A stretch of DNA of 64,000 bases from Vombatus ursinus (GCF_900497805.2 NW_020948983.1:19955029-20019028), one strand, 5' to 3'. Positions 52,761-64,000 are shown, counted from the first letter of the stretch. Numbers and translations are program-made. The notes: generated from the sequence alone by a model not told the origin.

Positions 52761-55700
52761 TCAGATCTCTGTGGCTGTGATCTCCTCCAGGTGGACACAG
52801 GGTGGGGTTTCAGGCAAGCTGTAGTCTGCCAGTTCTCGGGCCTCCAGCTCCAGGCTCAGCTGCCTCAGCTCCTGCTCCAGCTGCCGATTGCGCCGGTACA
52901 TTTGGATGTAGCTGTGCTGCAGCTGCTTCTGGTAACGAATGACTTGCTCCTTCTCTGCCTGCCAGGCCAGGCGCTCATTCTCAAAGCTTCCCTGCTGCTC
53001 CTCAGCTCGACGCCGCTCCTGCTGCAGCTCAGCCCTCAGCCGCTCTACCTGGGCCCGAAGGCTCCCCCCAGCCCCAGCTGCTGCTGCCCTCTGAGCTTTG
53101 GCCTCATCACTCTCTGACAGCAGGAAGGGGTCAGGGGTGGGCATAGAGATGGGCTCTGGAGCCCCCCGAAGTCCTGCCACAGCCATGTCCAGCTGTCCGG
53201 CCTTCTCCCGAAGCCATTCAGCCTCATTCTTTCTGCGCTGTAACTCATGAGTGCAGACCTCAAGCTCTAGCTCCCGTGCCCGGGCTGCCTCTTGCAGCCC
53301 TCGAGCCCGCCCCTCGCTGGCCCTTAGAGAGGCCCGGGCCTCCCGAAGTGCCACCCGAAGCGCTGCCAGCTCACTGCCCTTCTGAACCAGCTCCGCCTGG
53401 GACTCCTTTAGCTGCTGCTTCAACAGGGAGATCTCCCCTGATTTCTGGCAGACCTTAAGGGTGAGGGGGGACCAGTGGTGAGTGATGACCTCACACCCAA
53501 CAGGGGAAGAGGGTCAGCAGAGGCAAGAGGATGCAGGTGAAAGATGTGGAGGCAAACTACCTTACTTTGAGCCCCAGTTCCCCCATTTACTAGCTGGTAA
53601 ACCTTGGGTAATTATGTCATTTAAAATCATGAGGTTGAAACCCTAACTTTGGCCTCAAGACCAGATGTTAGCCTGGTTCCCAAAGTTCCCCCCCAGATTC
53701 TCAGTCTATCCTCTTCCCCATGTCTTCCCAGGGTCCCCAAACCCACCTCCCACTTGGTCTCCTCGAGTCGAGGACCGAGCTCTCTCTGCTCCCGCTCAAA
53801 GGCTGCACATCGCCGTTCCAGCTGTTCTCGCTCCTGCAGCAGCTGTGCAAAGTCATCCTGCAGCTGGCGTTTTTCCTGCTGCAGCTGGAACACCTGCAGC
53901 TGCAGCAGCTGTTGCGCCCGCTGAGCTCTCTGGGTTGCCTGCATCACCTGGGCTACACAGCCCTCCTGGAGCTCCTCCCGTTCTCGCTGCCAGCGCCTCT
54001 GCTTTTCTTCATAGACCTAGAGGGACAGGGCCATAAACACAGGCACAGTCCCATTCCAAACACTCACAAATATTGAGTTTGACTCCCACCCACCCACACT
54101 TAGGCAAATATACCGTTGGCTCTCCACCTTCTAGAATCTATGAAGTGCTTGGAGGTTTTCTTTACAACAACCCAGTGATTTGGTCAACTATTATCTCCAT
54201 TTTACAAAAGAGAAAACAGGCTCAAAGAGACTGTGATGTGCCCATCATTACAAAGCCACTAAGTGTGGGTCTGGTATTTGAACACAGATCTCCAGAGACC
54301 AATATTTTCTACTATTCCACACCTCCTCTATGCACACTCCTTGTATATACCTCAGCACACGCTTAAACCCAGAAACCGCAACCTCTCCATGGACAACATG
54401 GTATTACAGATAACTCTTAAGTAACACACTGTACATAATTCACAGCTGAACATGTCTGGGTCCCCTCATCAGCTGGCCAGCCTATGTTCAAGGTGGTCAG
54501 CCTTGCTCTAATACTAAGCTGGAGCCAGCCAGGTAGTGATTAATCAGCTGCTGCTGCCACCCTAGGGTACAGTCCAGCACCAAAGATGTAGGGATTGCAG
54601 GGTAGTGAAGGAAACCCTGGACTAAGGAGGGTCTAGTTCTGGCCCTGACATCAACTTGTTGTATGATCCCAGGCAAGTTACTTCATTGCTCTGGGCCTCG
54701 GTTTCCTTATCTGTAAAATGGGGGGTAGTGATACCTGCCCTGCCTCCCTCAAAGTGCTGGTATAAAAGAGTTTTATGAATTGTAAAGTGATGCAGCCATG
54801 GGAAGGTTCTATCACTCCTTCTGAATTATCTCTTGTTTCAGATTATTCAAGTTGTCTGTCCTTCACCCAACCCCTTCTCTTATCACCAAAAGTAACTTCC
54901 ACAGTATCTTCCCATTTCTCATCACTCAAGGAGGGATGAGGGGGGAATCTGAATGAAGTTCAGAAGTTGCCCTGACACACACTGCATATTGGGGCAGGAA
55001 GGATTAGACCAGGTCTTTTTCCACTCAGTCTCTATCTCCTCATTTCAGTCCCTCCCTTCGGGCCTGGGACGGTGGCAGAGGGAGAGTGAGGAGTCAATCA
55101 CCTGGCAGATGGCAGCCTCATTTTCATCCAGGCTGTCCCGAAGTTGCTGCAGTTCTGCCTCCCGCTCCCGAAGCTTCTCCTGCAGAGCACATCGCAGCAG
55201 AGACTCATCTGGCAGGGGTGGGGGGGGAGGTGGGGGTGGGCCAGGTAGAGGTGATCGATCCCCACAAGAACCACTGTCTGGAGATACCCGCGTGCCCCCA
55301 CCACTGAGGAGGCCTCCCCGGGACCCTGTGCTCTTGCTGGATGATGAACGCCCACTATCTGAGTGCGAGGGACCCATGGAGACCCCACGGTGGCTGCCCC
55401 CAGTGCCAGGCAGCACCCCTCTCCCAGGGCCATCAGTAGGGAGATGCCCAACTGGAGAGCCTCCAACAGGTTCAGCTCCACCTGTGCTATAAGTGGGCAA
55501 GCTAGACAATGAATTTCGGCCAGAGTCAGACAGCGTCCCTGAGGGGCAACCATTGGCCCAGCTGCTTAGGGTCAGAGGCTTGTCAGCAGAGGACGAGGAA
55601 GAGGAGGAAGATGAGGAAGCAGGGCCCCCAAACAGCTGGGTCAGACTACCCTGGCTCCCTGACATCCCCCCAACACCAGCCCGTGGCCCCAGGAATGCTG

Positions 55701-56414
55701 GCAAGGATGGTGGCCCCCGAGGCTTGGGCAGCACAGGTTTGAAGGCTGTGGGCCGGATCAGACTCTTCTCCATGTTCTGAAACAGAGTAACAAAGTACTA
55801 CCACCTAGCTACTATGAGGTACCCTCTCCCAAGCCCTATATGCTCCCTCCATCTAAATCCTGGCAATCCCTTGGTCGAGGAAGCACAGCTAGAGTTATCA
55901 CAGGTGCTAAGAGGCTCTATCCCAACTCACCCCCTCCTCTTCCTGAGCATTGTGAAAAGTTATTTGTACTTGGAAGGAAGGCTCCCATTCTCACCTTCTC
56001 CAACTTTCCAGACACAGGGATGAGCTTTGGAGGTGGACCCCTGAGATGGGCACTTCGGGCTTGCTGCTCTCGGGCATCCTCAGTGTCACTACAGGGGCTG
56101 GCGGGTGAATCTCCCCGGAAGTCCTCATTGATATATGCAAAGCCAGCATTTCCCACAGGCTTTCTGGTGGGCACTGGGGGGCACAGTGGCTCTTGGGCCC
56201 TACAACCACCCCCTTGAAGTAGCAGCCCATCCTGCTGCCGGAAGAAGGGAGGTCCCGAGGGGGCATGGTGGCAGGGTGCAGGCCCTCCTCCAGGGCAGGG
56301 TCGGCCTGAAATAAGGCTACTCACACTGCCCATGGTGGGCAGGTGGGGTGGGTGTGAGACCGTGCTCTCAGGGGTGGCTTCCAGGGGCACAGGCAGAGTC
56401 TGGACGATTGCCAT
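52761..56414 (-). CDS. LZTS2: LZTS2 (LAPSER1), leucine-zipper coiled-coil protein
   Basis: LZTS2 belongs to the FEZ/LZTS family. It binds katanin and limits its microtubule-severing activity, promotes nuclear export of beta-catenin, and has postsynaptic partners of the Shank/ProSAP class. Four coding exons, all phase 0: 56414-55995, 55776-55102, 54016-53747 and 53453-52761 (TGA 52761-52763), giving 685 residues against 669 in human. The start MAIVQTLPVPLE matches human exactly. Residues 1-330 are low-complexity and Ser/Pro-rich, with GSVSSLISGRPCP, FAYINEDFR, a run of ten Ser (SSSSSSSSSS) and a Pro run. From about residue 340 to 660 there is a continuous coiled coil rich in LQQL, LQLQVFQLQQEKRQLQ and ELQQERRR. 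The C-terminus EEITATEI ends in a class I PDZ ligand (T-E-I). No stops, frameshifts or broken splice sites were seen. It lies tail-to-tail with PDZD7, as in human. Confidence 0.96.
54118..54335 (-). repeat. CORE-type SINE in LZTS2 intron
   Basis: GAAGTGCTTGGAGGTTTTCT, ACAACAACCCAGTGATTTGG, TATTTGAACACAGATCTCCA in antisense. Confidence 0.6.
54615..54770 (+). repeat. MIR in LZTS2 intron
   Basis: GGTCTAGTTCTGGCCCTGAC, CAGGCAAGTTACTTCATTGC and TCGGTTTCCTTATCTGTAAA. Confidence 0.75.
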
Positions 56415-56459
56415 GGCTGGAGGGACTGTGGCCTGGCCACAGGCCTTGAAGGCAACCTG
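56415..56459 (-). other. LZTS2 5' UTR portion of the first coding exon
   Basis: A strong acceptor (CTCCTTCCTTGCACAG) on the minus strand ends just before 56459, 45 bases upstream of the LZTS2 ATG at 56414. The stretch is open in the LZTS2 frame, but human protein similarity begins at the ATG, so it is most likely untranslated. Confidence 0.6.
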
Positions 56460-57809
56460 CTGTGCAAGGAAGGAGGCCACAGTCAGAGCTCCCCATTCCT
56501 AAGCCTTTCTGCCAGACCTCTACTCCCACCATAACCCACTGCTGGAACAGTGCCCACCTAAAGTTCTGCCAATGCCCCACCCCCAACTCTTCTCTATGCT
56601 CATGACCCTAAACACCCCAGCTACCACAAAGCAGCCCCAATTCTAAGTCTCCTAGTCCTAACCCTATCTCATGCCCCATTAGGCCCCCCTCCCAAACCCT
56701 GAAAACTTACCTCCCAACACACACATACATACAAATACATGAATATGTCTTGTTCCTTGCCTCTTGTTGAGGCTGAAGGGAGAGGTCATGATTTCTCATG
56801 ACTCTAGAACTCCCTTCTATCTCAATAGGGGCCAGGGATCTGAGAATATTTAAACCTGATGGGAAATAGGCTTCGCTTGGGGGAAGGATGGGAGCAAAGA
56901 AGGAGAGTGAGGGTACAGAGAGGCTAGAAGAGCAAAGGCCAGATGGGGGAAGGAAGTGGCCAAGCCAGCCCAACTGGTCAGATGAGTCTGGGGCTTCCAG
57001 GTAGGGCAGAAACCCTGGTCTGAGGTTTCAGGTCTTGCTGAGCCCCTACACTAAAGTCTGGGGACTTGTCCCCTCCTAGGTAGGCAGGTCTCTGGCTCCC
57101 AAAGGAGCTTTCTCTTCTGGCTCAGCCCTTAGGAGGTGAAACCTCACTAACCACTACAAGAAAGACACCACATACATACTATCTGTTTTCAGATGGTAAT
57201 TAGGGAACTGAGAGCTATCTGTGCCATTCCCCCTCAAACCATATCAGTCAATGCTCTGTTCCCCAAATTAATCAGTGGTTCATTTGCCCCCCCCTACAGA
57301 CCAATGCCCACCAACCCCCAATTTTCATAAAGCTGAGCTAGTCTGAACCCTAAAACACTTAACCACCCCAGTACCCTTTGCCCCCAAAGGAAACTTGAGG
57401 GGTTAATGACCCCCTTCCTAGCCCAACAGGGACACAGAGTTTGATGCTTTGTTTCCATGACAACCCTGCACCACCCCCAATATCACCCTCTAAATCTCAC
57501 AACATCAGATTGGTCCCAAAGAATATAGACAACCCCAGTGAGGAAGAAAAGTTAGTTATGATCCGGAGAAAGTTTCCCTTTCTTCTTGAAAATGCAGGCT
57601 CTCACCCCACCCCTGCAAATGTTCCCAGGATCTAGCTGGAGCTAAAGAAAGGAGGATCTGGCGACCCATGACCCTCACAGAGTTTCATCTCCTTCTTGGG
57701 TTGGGAAAGGGAGGTGCCCACCCGGAACCCCAGCCCTTCCTGAGGCCTCCAAGGGTTTTAAACATCTGTTCAAGCCATCAGAACACAATCCAGAGATCAA
57801 CATGAGAGT

Positions 57810-57856
57810 GTATTAGAGAGAGAGAGTGTGTATGTGTGTGTGTATGTGTGTCTCTG
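57810..57856 (+). repeat. (GA)n/(GT)n microsatellite
   Basis: Short GA run followed by interrupted GT run. Confidence 0.85.
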
Positions 57857-58716
57857 TTCATCAAACACACACTGAAGCTATATAATTGTAAGTATGAATA
57901 TGTATGTAAGTTCATGAATTCACACATGAAGTATGATGTTTTTTCCTATTCCCTGCTTGCGGAGGGCCACATACAAATACATTCTTTTTTCTTTTAAACC
58001 TGTCCTCTCCCCATTTTAAGCATCAAAGGATCTCAAGAATGGGAAAGGCCCTCAGACAGAGATCTAGTATGATCTCAAGCTGAACAGAAGTCCCTTCAAC
58101 TCCACTTCTTTCTTCCTTACCGAAGTAAGGAAGGACCCTCCCTCCCCAAATCAAAACAGAAAATTGGGCTGGTGAAGTATCTTTGAGCTTCAGGAACTAA
58201 CAGAGCATCACGTTCCCTCCAGCTGCAGCTCGAGTCCAGAAAGCCTGATACACCACAACTCAGGCCAAGCCCCAGACAACTAATGGGGGGTGGGGGTGGG
58301 GTTTAAGTAGATGAGACCTCCCCCCAATTAATATGCCATCTTTAAAGTTACCAGGCATAGAGGAGTGAATCAGCCGACACACACAATGGTGGGTGGAGGG
58401 TTGTGTTAAGGGGTCACTAGGTGGGCTAATTTTCCCCCATCGGTCTCCTTGTGAGCACAAGGAAAGTGAGGAGCACAGGGTGGGAGGGAGGGACAGGGAG
58501 AAAGAGAAGCAGAAAGATGGCAGAAGTGGAAGGGGGAATGGGGGTGGAGAGACAGCACAGGGCAGCCACAGCGTCTGGAAGTCCAGACTAGGCCAGAGCC
58601 TGGGGGGGGGGGCCGGGCTCCCGCTCTCTCCTTCCAAGCTGAAGAGGGAGGGGCTATCTGAGGCTCCATTTTGAGCAGCGTCTGTGTCTGCTCTGTGGGA
58701 AAGGGGGCCCGTCGGC

Positions 58717-58717
58717 T

Positions 58718-58754
<37 letters not shown>
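58717..58754 (+). repeat. (CA)n microsatellite
   Basis: About 17 CA units in LZTS2 intron 1. Confidence 0.95.
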
Positions 58755-60779
58755 GCCCAGCAGGAGGACTCCCCTCCCCCGCACGCCCCCACCCCAGTCT
58801 GGACTTCAGTGGGAGGGCCAGGCTAAGCAGGATTCCAGCTGCCGATGCCGACAACCCCCACCCCAACCCTGAGGGTCTGGAGTTAAGGAAACTGCGTCCA
58901 AAGCCTGCAGGGCTGGGGGGTGAGGGGTGTTGGGTCCTTCTCCACGCCAAGAAGAGGTGAATCCAATCCCAGGACACAAAGTAAGAGGCTCCCTCTCTGG
59001 GCCCCCAAACTAGTACAGAGTGTAATATCCTCCCCCACGTCCATTAACGAAGGACCTAAGCTGCCACCTAACTCTGGGGGCACCATGGCATCCCTCCCCG
59101 TGCCTGCCCCCTCACCTCCACCGCGCAGCTCCATCCTCAGACCCCGGCAGCTCCCTCCGAACCCTCGCTCCAGCCCAGATCCTCGGACACTCCGAGAACC
59201 CGACCAGGGCTCCGCCTCCCCTCCCCCCGTCTCCGTCCCCTCCCCCTCCCTGACCCAAGCATGGGAGGGGCAGAGCCCAGAGAAGGGGGAGGTAGCCCCG
59301 CCCCCGAGCGACTGGGCTCCGACACTCAAGCAACCCACGTCACCCGTGTTCTGGTAAGCATACAGACGTGCACATGTAAGCACGGATGCGCGCTGCTGCT
59401 CGCGCAGGATTCACACACGTCAAACGCAGGCCCCAAAGAACTCCGGGTCTAGACCTGGGCAGTCACGCCTTCCCACATCCCCACGAGAGCATGCAGAGGT
59501 GGGGGGCAGTCTGGGAGGGTCAGCATGCCTCCCCCGCGAGTCCAAAAGGTGGCAGCTGGCCCGAGTTCCAGCACAAAGGCTTGACGGCTCCTCCCCTTCC
59601 CAGCTCATTCAGGCCAGCCCCGAGCATCTGTGTCCCCCACTCCTTCCCATTCTCCCCTGAAAGGGGGGGGCGGGAAAGAAGAATCCTGAGCTCCCCGAAA
59701 ACCCCAGGTTGGCCTCTGCTACGCCGCCCAGCGGACAGTTCCCGGAATGGCCCAGGGCCGGACGGGAACATGGAAGGGGAGGCGCCGACTCCAGACCGGG
59801 TTTGTAAGGGCCCCTCTTCCTGTGTTCCCGTCCGGCCCCATGCTGTGAGCTTGGGACCTCTAAGGGAATGGTCCTCCTACTCCCAAACCTGCCGAAGCTA
59901 GGGGCGATAGGAGACCGTGCAACGACGGCCGCGGCCAACCCCCGGGCACAGCAATCCCCGGACCACGTGACGAGCCCCAGGCATCCGCCCCGGTCTGGGA
60001 GAGGAGGGCTGTCAGACCGCCGTTCTCCCCGCCCCAGCCCCCTCCTAGCCCGAGCCTTCTCAACCTCAGGGCTATTTTTAGCTCCCTGGAAAGAGTCCTG
60101 TTTTCCTTTTTTCCCTCGAAAGGGGAAAAACAGCCCCGCCCCGAGAGGCCTGAGGGCACCGCCCCCGTCGGGCCCAGCCACGCCCCCCCAGTCCCTCCCA
60201 CTCCTAGAACTTCGCTTCTTCAGGCACCAACCAGGCTTTCCTCCCATTACTGCCCCATCCTCCGACGGCTCCTCGCTCCGGCCTTGCTCCCTTTCGGTTG
60301 CCAGGGGCCCCGAGGGTGAGGGGGAGGCTGGTTGCCCCCACAAGGCCCCCTGAGGCTAAGACAGTACTTCGGGTTCACGGACACCCCGCCCCCATACCGG
60401 GCCTGGCGCCCACGTGTCCGCGCGGGGGGCACGTGACCCTAGTTTACCGCCTCGCCGGCCGGGAAGCAAGAACTGGGACAAACTCGCGGAGGCTCCGCCC
60501 CCGGACCTGCCCCGCCCCCTCCACCCCTCCCTCACCCCGCGCGCCTCGGGTCCTGGCGAGCGCACGCGGCGGGGGGGGGGGGGCCGCGCCAGCGGCTTTC
60601 TTTGTGCATGCTTGGGTCTCCCCGGGGGCGCGGCTGGGGAAGGTGGGACTTTAGGCGACTTCTCATGTCTGGAGCCGGACCCCCAATGTGCTCTTGCAGC
60701 CCGCAGGGGTCGGCGTTCCCCTACCCCAGCCCAGTTAGCTCTACCTCCGAGGGAGTCCTCCCCGGGCCCCCGCACTCAC

Positions 60780-60870
60780 CGAAGGCTGCCCCGACGTTCT
60801 GGATCTGTCTCCCGTCCGGCTGAAGCCTCCTGGCTGCTCCGCCCGCTGCCATCGCCTGCCCAGGCGGGAG
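60780..60870 (-). other. Probable LZTS2 non-coding first exon
   Basis: Reading minus, a CpG-rich segment ends in a near-perfect donor, CAGCCTTCG|GTGAGT, with the last exon base at 60780. It is the best donor in the CpG island upstream of LZTS2. It contains an ATG at 60852-60850 in a strong context (GCGATGG) that opens a frame different from LZTS2. The 5' boundary is a guess because no transcript is available. Confidence 0.5.
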
Positions 60871-60920
60871 GGGAGGGGAGGGGAGGGGAGGGGAGGGGAG
60901 GGGCGGGGCGGGGCCGGCGA
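60867..60920 (+). repeat. (GGGGA)n tract with GC boxes, G-quadruplex-capable
   Basis: Tandem GGGGA units on the plus strand are followed by three GGGGC units. Four or more closely spaced G-runs meet the usual G-quadruplex pattern. The tract lies directly upstream of the proposed LZTS2 first exon and on its template strand. Confidence 0.8.
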
Positions 60921-61299
60921 GGCCGCACCCGAGGGCCTGAGGCGACCGAATAGGGGCCCCAGGTGGGCCCCGCGCCTCCCACCCCATAAGACTTAACCTC
61001 GCTGGACCCCTGGTCGGAGGTTGGGGTTGGCAGGATGGCCAAGACCCTAGGACGCCGACATCCCTCGCCTCCAACTTTAGTTTGGGCCCCTGAGCAGGGC
61101 CCACAGTGCCCCGCCCCCTCCTCCCCACGCAGCTAAAAACAAAATTACCCACGGCAGGGCAGCTTCCTGCCTCCTCCACGTGCCCTTGCGCGAATGCTTC
61201 CCACTGGTTTTCTAGGGTCCCTCGGTCAGGGCAGGGGCTGCCCAGCTTTGTTGTTTGTATACCCAACCACAGACCCCAGTGTGGCACGTTTTAAACCCC

Positions 61300-63219
61300 A
61301 ATGCTTATTGAACTCTTCCCCCGTGCCCCTTCCCCCTTAAGGTTTAGTGACCAAAGGATACTCGAATTTCACTGGAGTTGGCAACTTGAGGGTGGCGTGG
61401 TTAAACTGCAGTATAAACAGCTTCGCCGATTTGATGATTCAGGGCTGGAACCCCCTTCTCTTAGGCCCATTACCCCAGCCAGAAAGAGACCACCAGGACC
61501 CTTTCTCTGGGTCCTGGTGCGGCCTAGTAAATTTTCTCCTCTCATAGAATAAGATCCTCCTCTCTCAGTCCTGAAAGTCCCAACTAGTTAAAGCAGGAAA
61601 TGGGATGGGAATGGAGGGAGTTCAAGAGGCTGAGAGGTTCTGAGGGGCTGAAGTTATTATACTGCCTCTATAGGACTGATAGTACAGGTTCTAGGGCTGG
61701 AAGCCAGCTGCAAAGGTCCGGGGCTTACAAAAAGGGCCCTAGCTAAATATTACCCTGGTCCTTTAAGCTGCCTTTCTAGATTATAAACCTTAGAAAACAG
61801 GAACCTTGATCTTGCTATTGATAATTGATTGCTAGCACAGGGCTCAGAGCACAATCATAAATTACCTAGTTCTCACTAAGTGAACTCACACCAGACTAAG
61901 GAGGCCCCACCTAGCACAGGCCTGGGCATCGGACTCTATCCCCTACTGGAAGGCTAATTTTGAGTATATTGTTTTTATCCCCATTTTCAAGGGCCCTTAA
62001 TACATGTGTTGAATAGGAAAATGAGTAAACCAAGGCATGTGAACTGGGACGTGCCTTGGCCCACCCTCACGTTTCAATGGGAGAAGACCCTACTGAGGTC
62101 TGAGGTTCCAGGAACATGTATAGATAGCTATACTTGTATGGGTTCAGGGTGTTTGCTAAGGTGTGTGTTTGTTTAAAGGGTGGGGCTGTGTATGTGGGGA
62201 GGGGAGGGAAGGGAGGTTGTCTAGCTTCCTCCCCCTGGCTATTCTGGTTTGTACTGTGTGGGGGTGCCTGCATGTGAGGCAGCACAGATGGCTCAGGATT
62301 TTGCTTACCAATTCCTCTAAGCTCCACAACGGGCACCCTGGGGAAGGTCCACTGAGGAATCCATACTGTTCATATAGGCTAGGCTATTCATAGGCTCCTC
62401 CCCAACCCCAGGAACGTGCAGTTTTGAGGACTGGCAGTCCTGCAGATTCTCAGTGTCTTAAGTCTCTCAGCCTGGCTGGCTCAAGACTAGGAATTATTAA
62501 AATGAGAGTCTCAGCTCCATCCAGTCTAAGAGACTTGAAAAAACAAAACAAAACTAGGAGCTCTATCCCACCAACCTTCATATACAACAAAAGAAATCTC
62601 TACCTATCCCTGAAGACTGCCCAAGAAGAGTCATCCCCTCACCCCCACCACAGCAAGGCTAACAGGCTTGGGGCTTCATCCTGAACTATTCTTAAAGCTC
62701 ATCAGCCAGTACCACCAGCCATTACAACTCTGCAGACACACATAAACACACAGATGTACTACAAGCTTCTAGTGGCTAAGCCCAGCACCTTGAAAGGATC
62801 AGGGATACCGGCCTGGTACCACCTCTGCTCTCCATACTTTGGGTAGGATGGGAAAGGATCTGGGGTGATGGCAGGACAGTAGGAAAGGTCAAGTTTGCAG
62901 GGTCAGATGGGGTTCCCCTATCCTGATAGCATCTCCCTGGCTCTAGCTCAAAGGGCTGCTGGAAAGCAAAGATATAGGGTCCCCAGGTCAGGGGCTTGGG
63001 TGGACACCCTCATTCTCTATAGGAAGGGAAAGAAACAAGGACGAGACCTTGGCATCATGGTATTGGGGGCACCACTGACACCTGGTGGTCATATGTGGCA
63101 AGACACAGAGAGCTAAAAAAAACAAAAACAAAACAAAAAACAACCAAAACATCTTTTTAAAATAAAGGTGTAAAAGTGTAACAGGGGTAGGGTGTGTTCA
63201 GGGAAGGCTAGTACCTTTG
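61300..63219. other. Spacer upstream of LZTS2
   Basis: Largely unique sequence with few clear repeats. I looked for the 3' end of TWNK, which lies upstream of LZTS2 in human, and for MRPL43, but recognised neither on either strand. Confidence 0.5.
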
Positions 63220-63720
63220 GTGTGAGGGCTGCTGAGCCCTTTTCAGGGCTGCTCATCCACCTTTGGTGTCCACTTGACTCATCAAACTCTCACCTGTGGC
63301 TCCAAGAAGCTGTAGCAAACTCAGGACCCACACCTCAGTAAACTTTCAGCAGATGGCTAAATTAGATTGAGGGTAACCAAGGGGTCTCAGATCCTTCTGT
63401 GAGTTAGGGGACTGCCTATCCCAAGTATGTGATGACTTCTCTGGTGGAATGGGTAGATAAGAATAATTTGTTCCAATGGCCACAAAGGTGGCTAAAGCGG
63501 GCACTATGCAGCACTTAGAGCTTGGTCAGACATCAAAGATGCCAAGATCATCCACTGCATTCCAGGCCATTGCCAGTCGTCTTGATTTTGTCTTGACAAT
63601 GGACTCCAATGACTCTGGAAGAGTGAGGCTGATGACTATGTGCAACTCTGCTTCACTTAAATCCAACTTATGCTCGAATCAAAAGACATCATCCATACTA
63701 TTTTGCCATTCTAGCCAAAT
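63220..63720 (-). repeat. 0.5-kb interspersed repeat, reverse of the 21.9-kb copy
   Basis: Contains GAGCCCTTTTCAGGGCTGCT and CTCACCTGTGGCTCCAAGAA, then ATCATCCACTGCATTCCAGG and CTTCACTTAAATCCAACTTA, the complement of landmarks at 21915-22450. Confidence 0.7.
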
Positions 63721-63759
63721 TTCCAACTGAAGAGGTTTTGTTTTGTTTTTTGAAGAAGA

Positions 63760-64000
63760 GGTTTTGAATGCCATTAGGCTCCTCTTGTGTGGCAAAGAGC
63801 CTGGTGCTGATTCTATTCCAGGAGAGATTTACAAGGCAGGGGGTCCGCTACTCATAGAAAAGCTAACTGGTATCTTCCAGGTTATGACAAGAGGTTGTCA
63901 TAAATGAATTCCCCCAGGAATTCATGTTTCTATTGTCCATCTCTATAAAGGTAAAGGAAATAGATTATCCTGTGACAATCACAGGGGAGTCTTTCTTGTA
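63760..64000 (+). mobile_element. LINE reverse-transcriptase fragment running off the window
   Basis: One frame reads GADSIPGEIYKAGGP, then after a stop SIVHLYKGKGNRLSCDNHRG. It resembles the amino-terminal part of a non-LTR reverse transcriptase of the type usually seen as VHLYKRKGNRxxCDNHRGISLL. The clade is not certain (RTE or CR1-like). Degenerate. Confidence 0.7.

Larger units (their letters stand above)
56460..60779 (-). other. LZTS2 intron 1 and flanking GC-rich sequence
   Basis: Between the proposed first exon and the first coding exon I see (GT)n at 57815-57855, (CA)n at 58718-58754, and otherwise mostly unique GC-rich sequence with few obvious SINE copies. Poor repeat content next to a CpG island fits a regulatory intron. 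ORFs of 100-240 codons on both strands at 58.3-60.4 kb overlap each other and match nothing I know. Confidence 0.6.
59800..61000 (-). promoter_or_regulatory. CpG island with LZTS2 promoter
   Basis: GC and CpG density rise sharply over this interval, with many GCGC, CCGG and CGCG motifs, while flanking DNA is CpG-poor. At 60867-60920 a run of about seven GGGGA units merges into GGGGCGGGGCGGGGCC (Sp1-type GC boxes) just upstream of the proposed first exon. A run of 13 G occurs near 60570. Long ORFs on both strands here are expected from the base composition, and none resembled a known protein. Confidence 0.7.

Noticed and set aside
53649-54076. Plus-strand ORFs rich in Ser/Cys or Ala/Leu
   Set aside because: Antisense readings of the LZTS2 coiled-coil exon with its CAG/CTG-rich codons.
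58260-60953. Many ORFs of 100-240 codons on both strands around the LZTS2 CpG island
   Set aside because: GC-rich sequence has few stops by chance; they overlap each other in all frames and match nothing known.
61000-64000. TWNK or MRPL43 upstream of LZTS2
   Set aside because: No helicase or ribosomal protein motifs were recognised on either strand.

Overview
The window looks like nuclear DNA from a marsupial. It is dense with short tRNA-headed SINEs that begin GGGCAGCTAGGTGGC(G)CAGTGGATAGAGC, a very common marsupial repeat. It also carries L1, L2 and CR1-type LINE debris and small hAT-like DNA transposons. Three vertebrate genes are recognisable in the same order and relative orientation as on human chromosome 10q24 (LZTS2, PDZD7, SFXN3, here inverted). 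I cannot name the species.

Layout. 1-15.5 kb is gene-free and repeat-rich, with nested L1, hAT and SINE insertions at 6.2-11.5 kb. At 15.5-21.8 kb on the minus strand lie ten coding exons of SFXN3, a mitochondrial serine transporter. All its splice sites and nine exons are readable, but the first coding exon has two in-frame TGA codons and a one-base deletion, so I call it a decayed gene. 22-32.4 kb is again repeat-rich spacer. A CpG- and CCAAT-bearing promoter region at 32.4-33.0 kb precedes PDZD7 on the plus strand (coding 33.8-51.4 kb). PDZD7 encodes a three-PDZ scaffold of the stereocilia Usher type 2 complex. It is complete apart from one or more exons that fall at a run of ten Ns (49248-49257), as shown by a splice-phase mismatch. 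LZTS2 (LAPSER1) lies tail-to-tail on the minus strand (coding 52.8-56.4 kb) and is intact at 685 codons. Its non-coding first exon sits in a CpG island at about 60.8 kb. The window ends at 63.2-64 kb in a 0.5-kb interspersed repeat and a LINE reverse-transcriptase fragment.

The three genes do not form a pathway; they are a conserved neighbourhood. The strongest observations are the SFXN3 decay confined to its first coding exon, the PDZD7 exon gap, a possible overlapping upstream ORF in LZTS2, and several cleanly readable nested transposon insertions. I found no evidence of a new enzymatic, immune or mobile system. All repeat family names come from memory of consensus patterns and need RepeatMasker to confirm.
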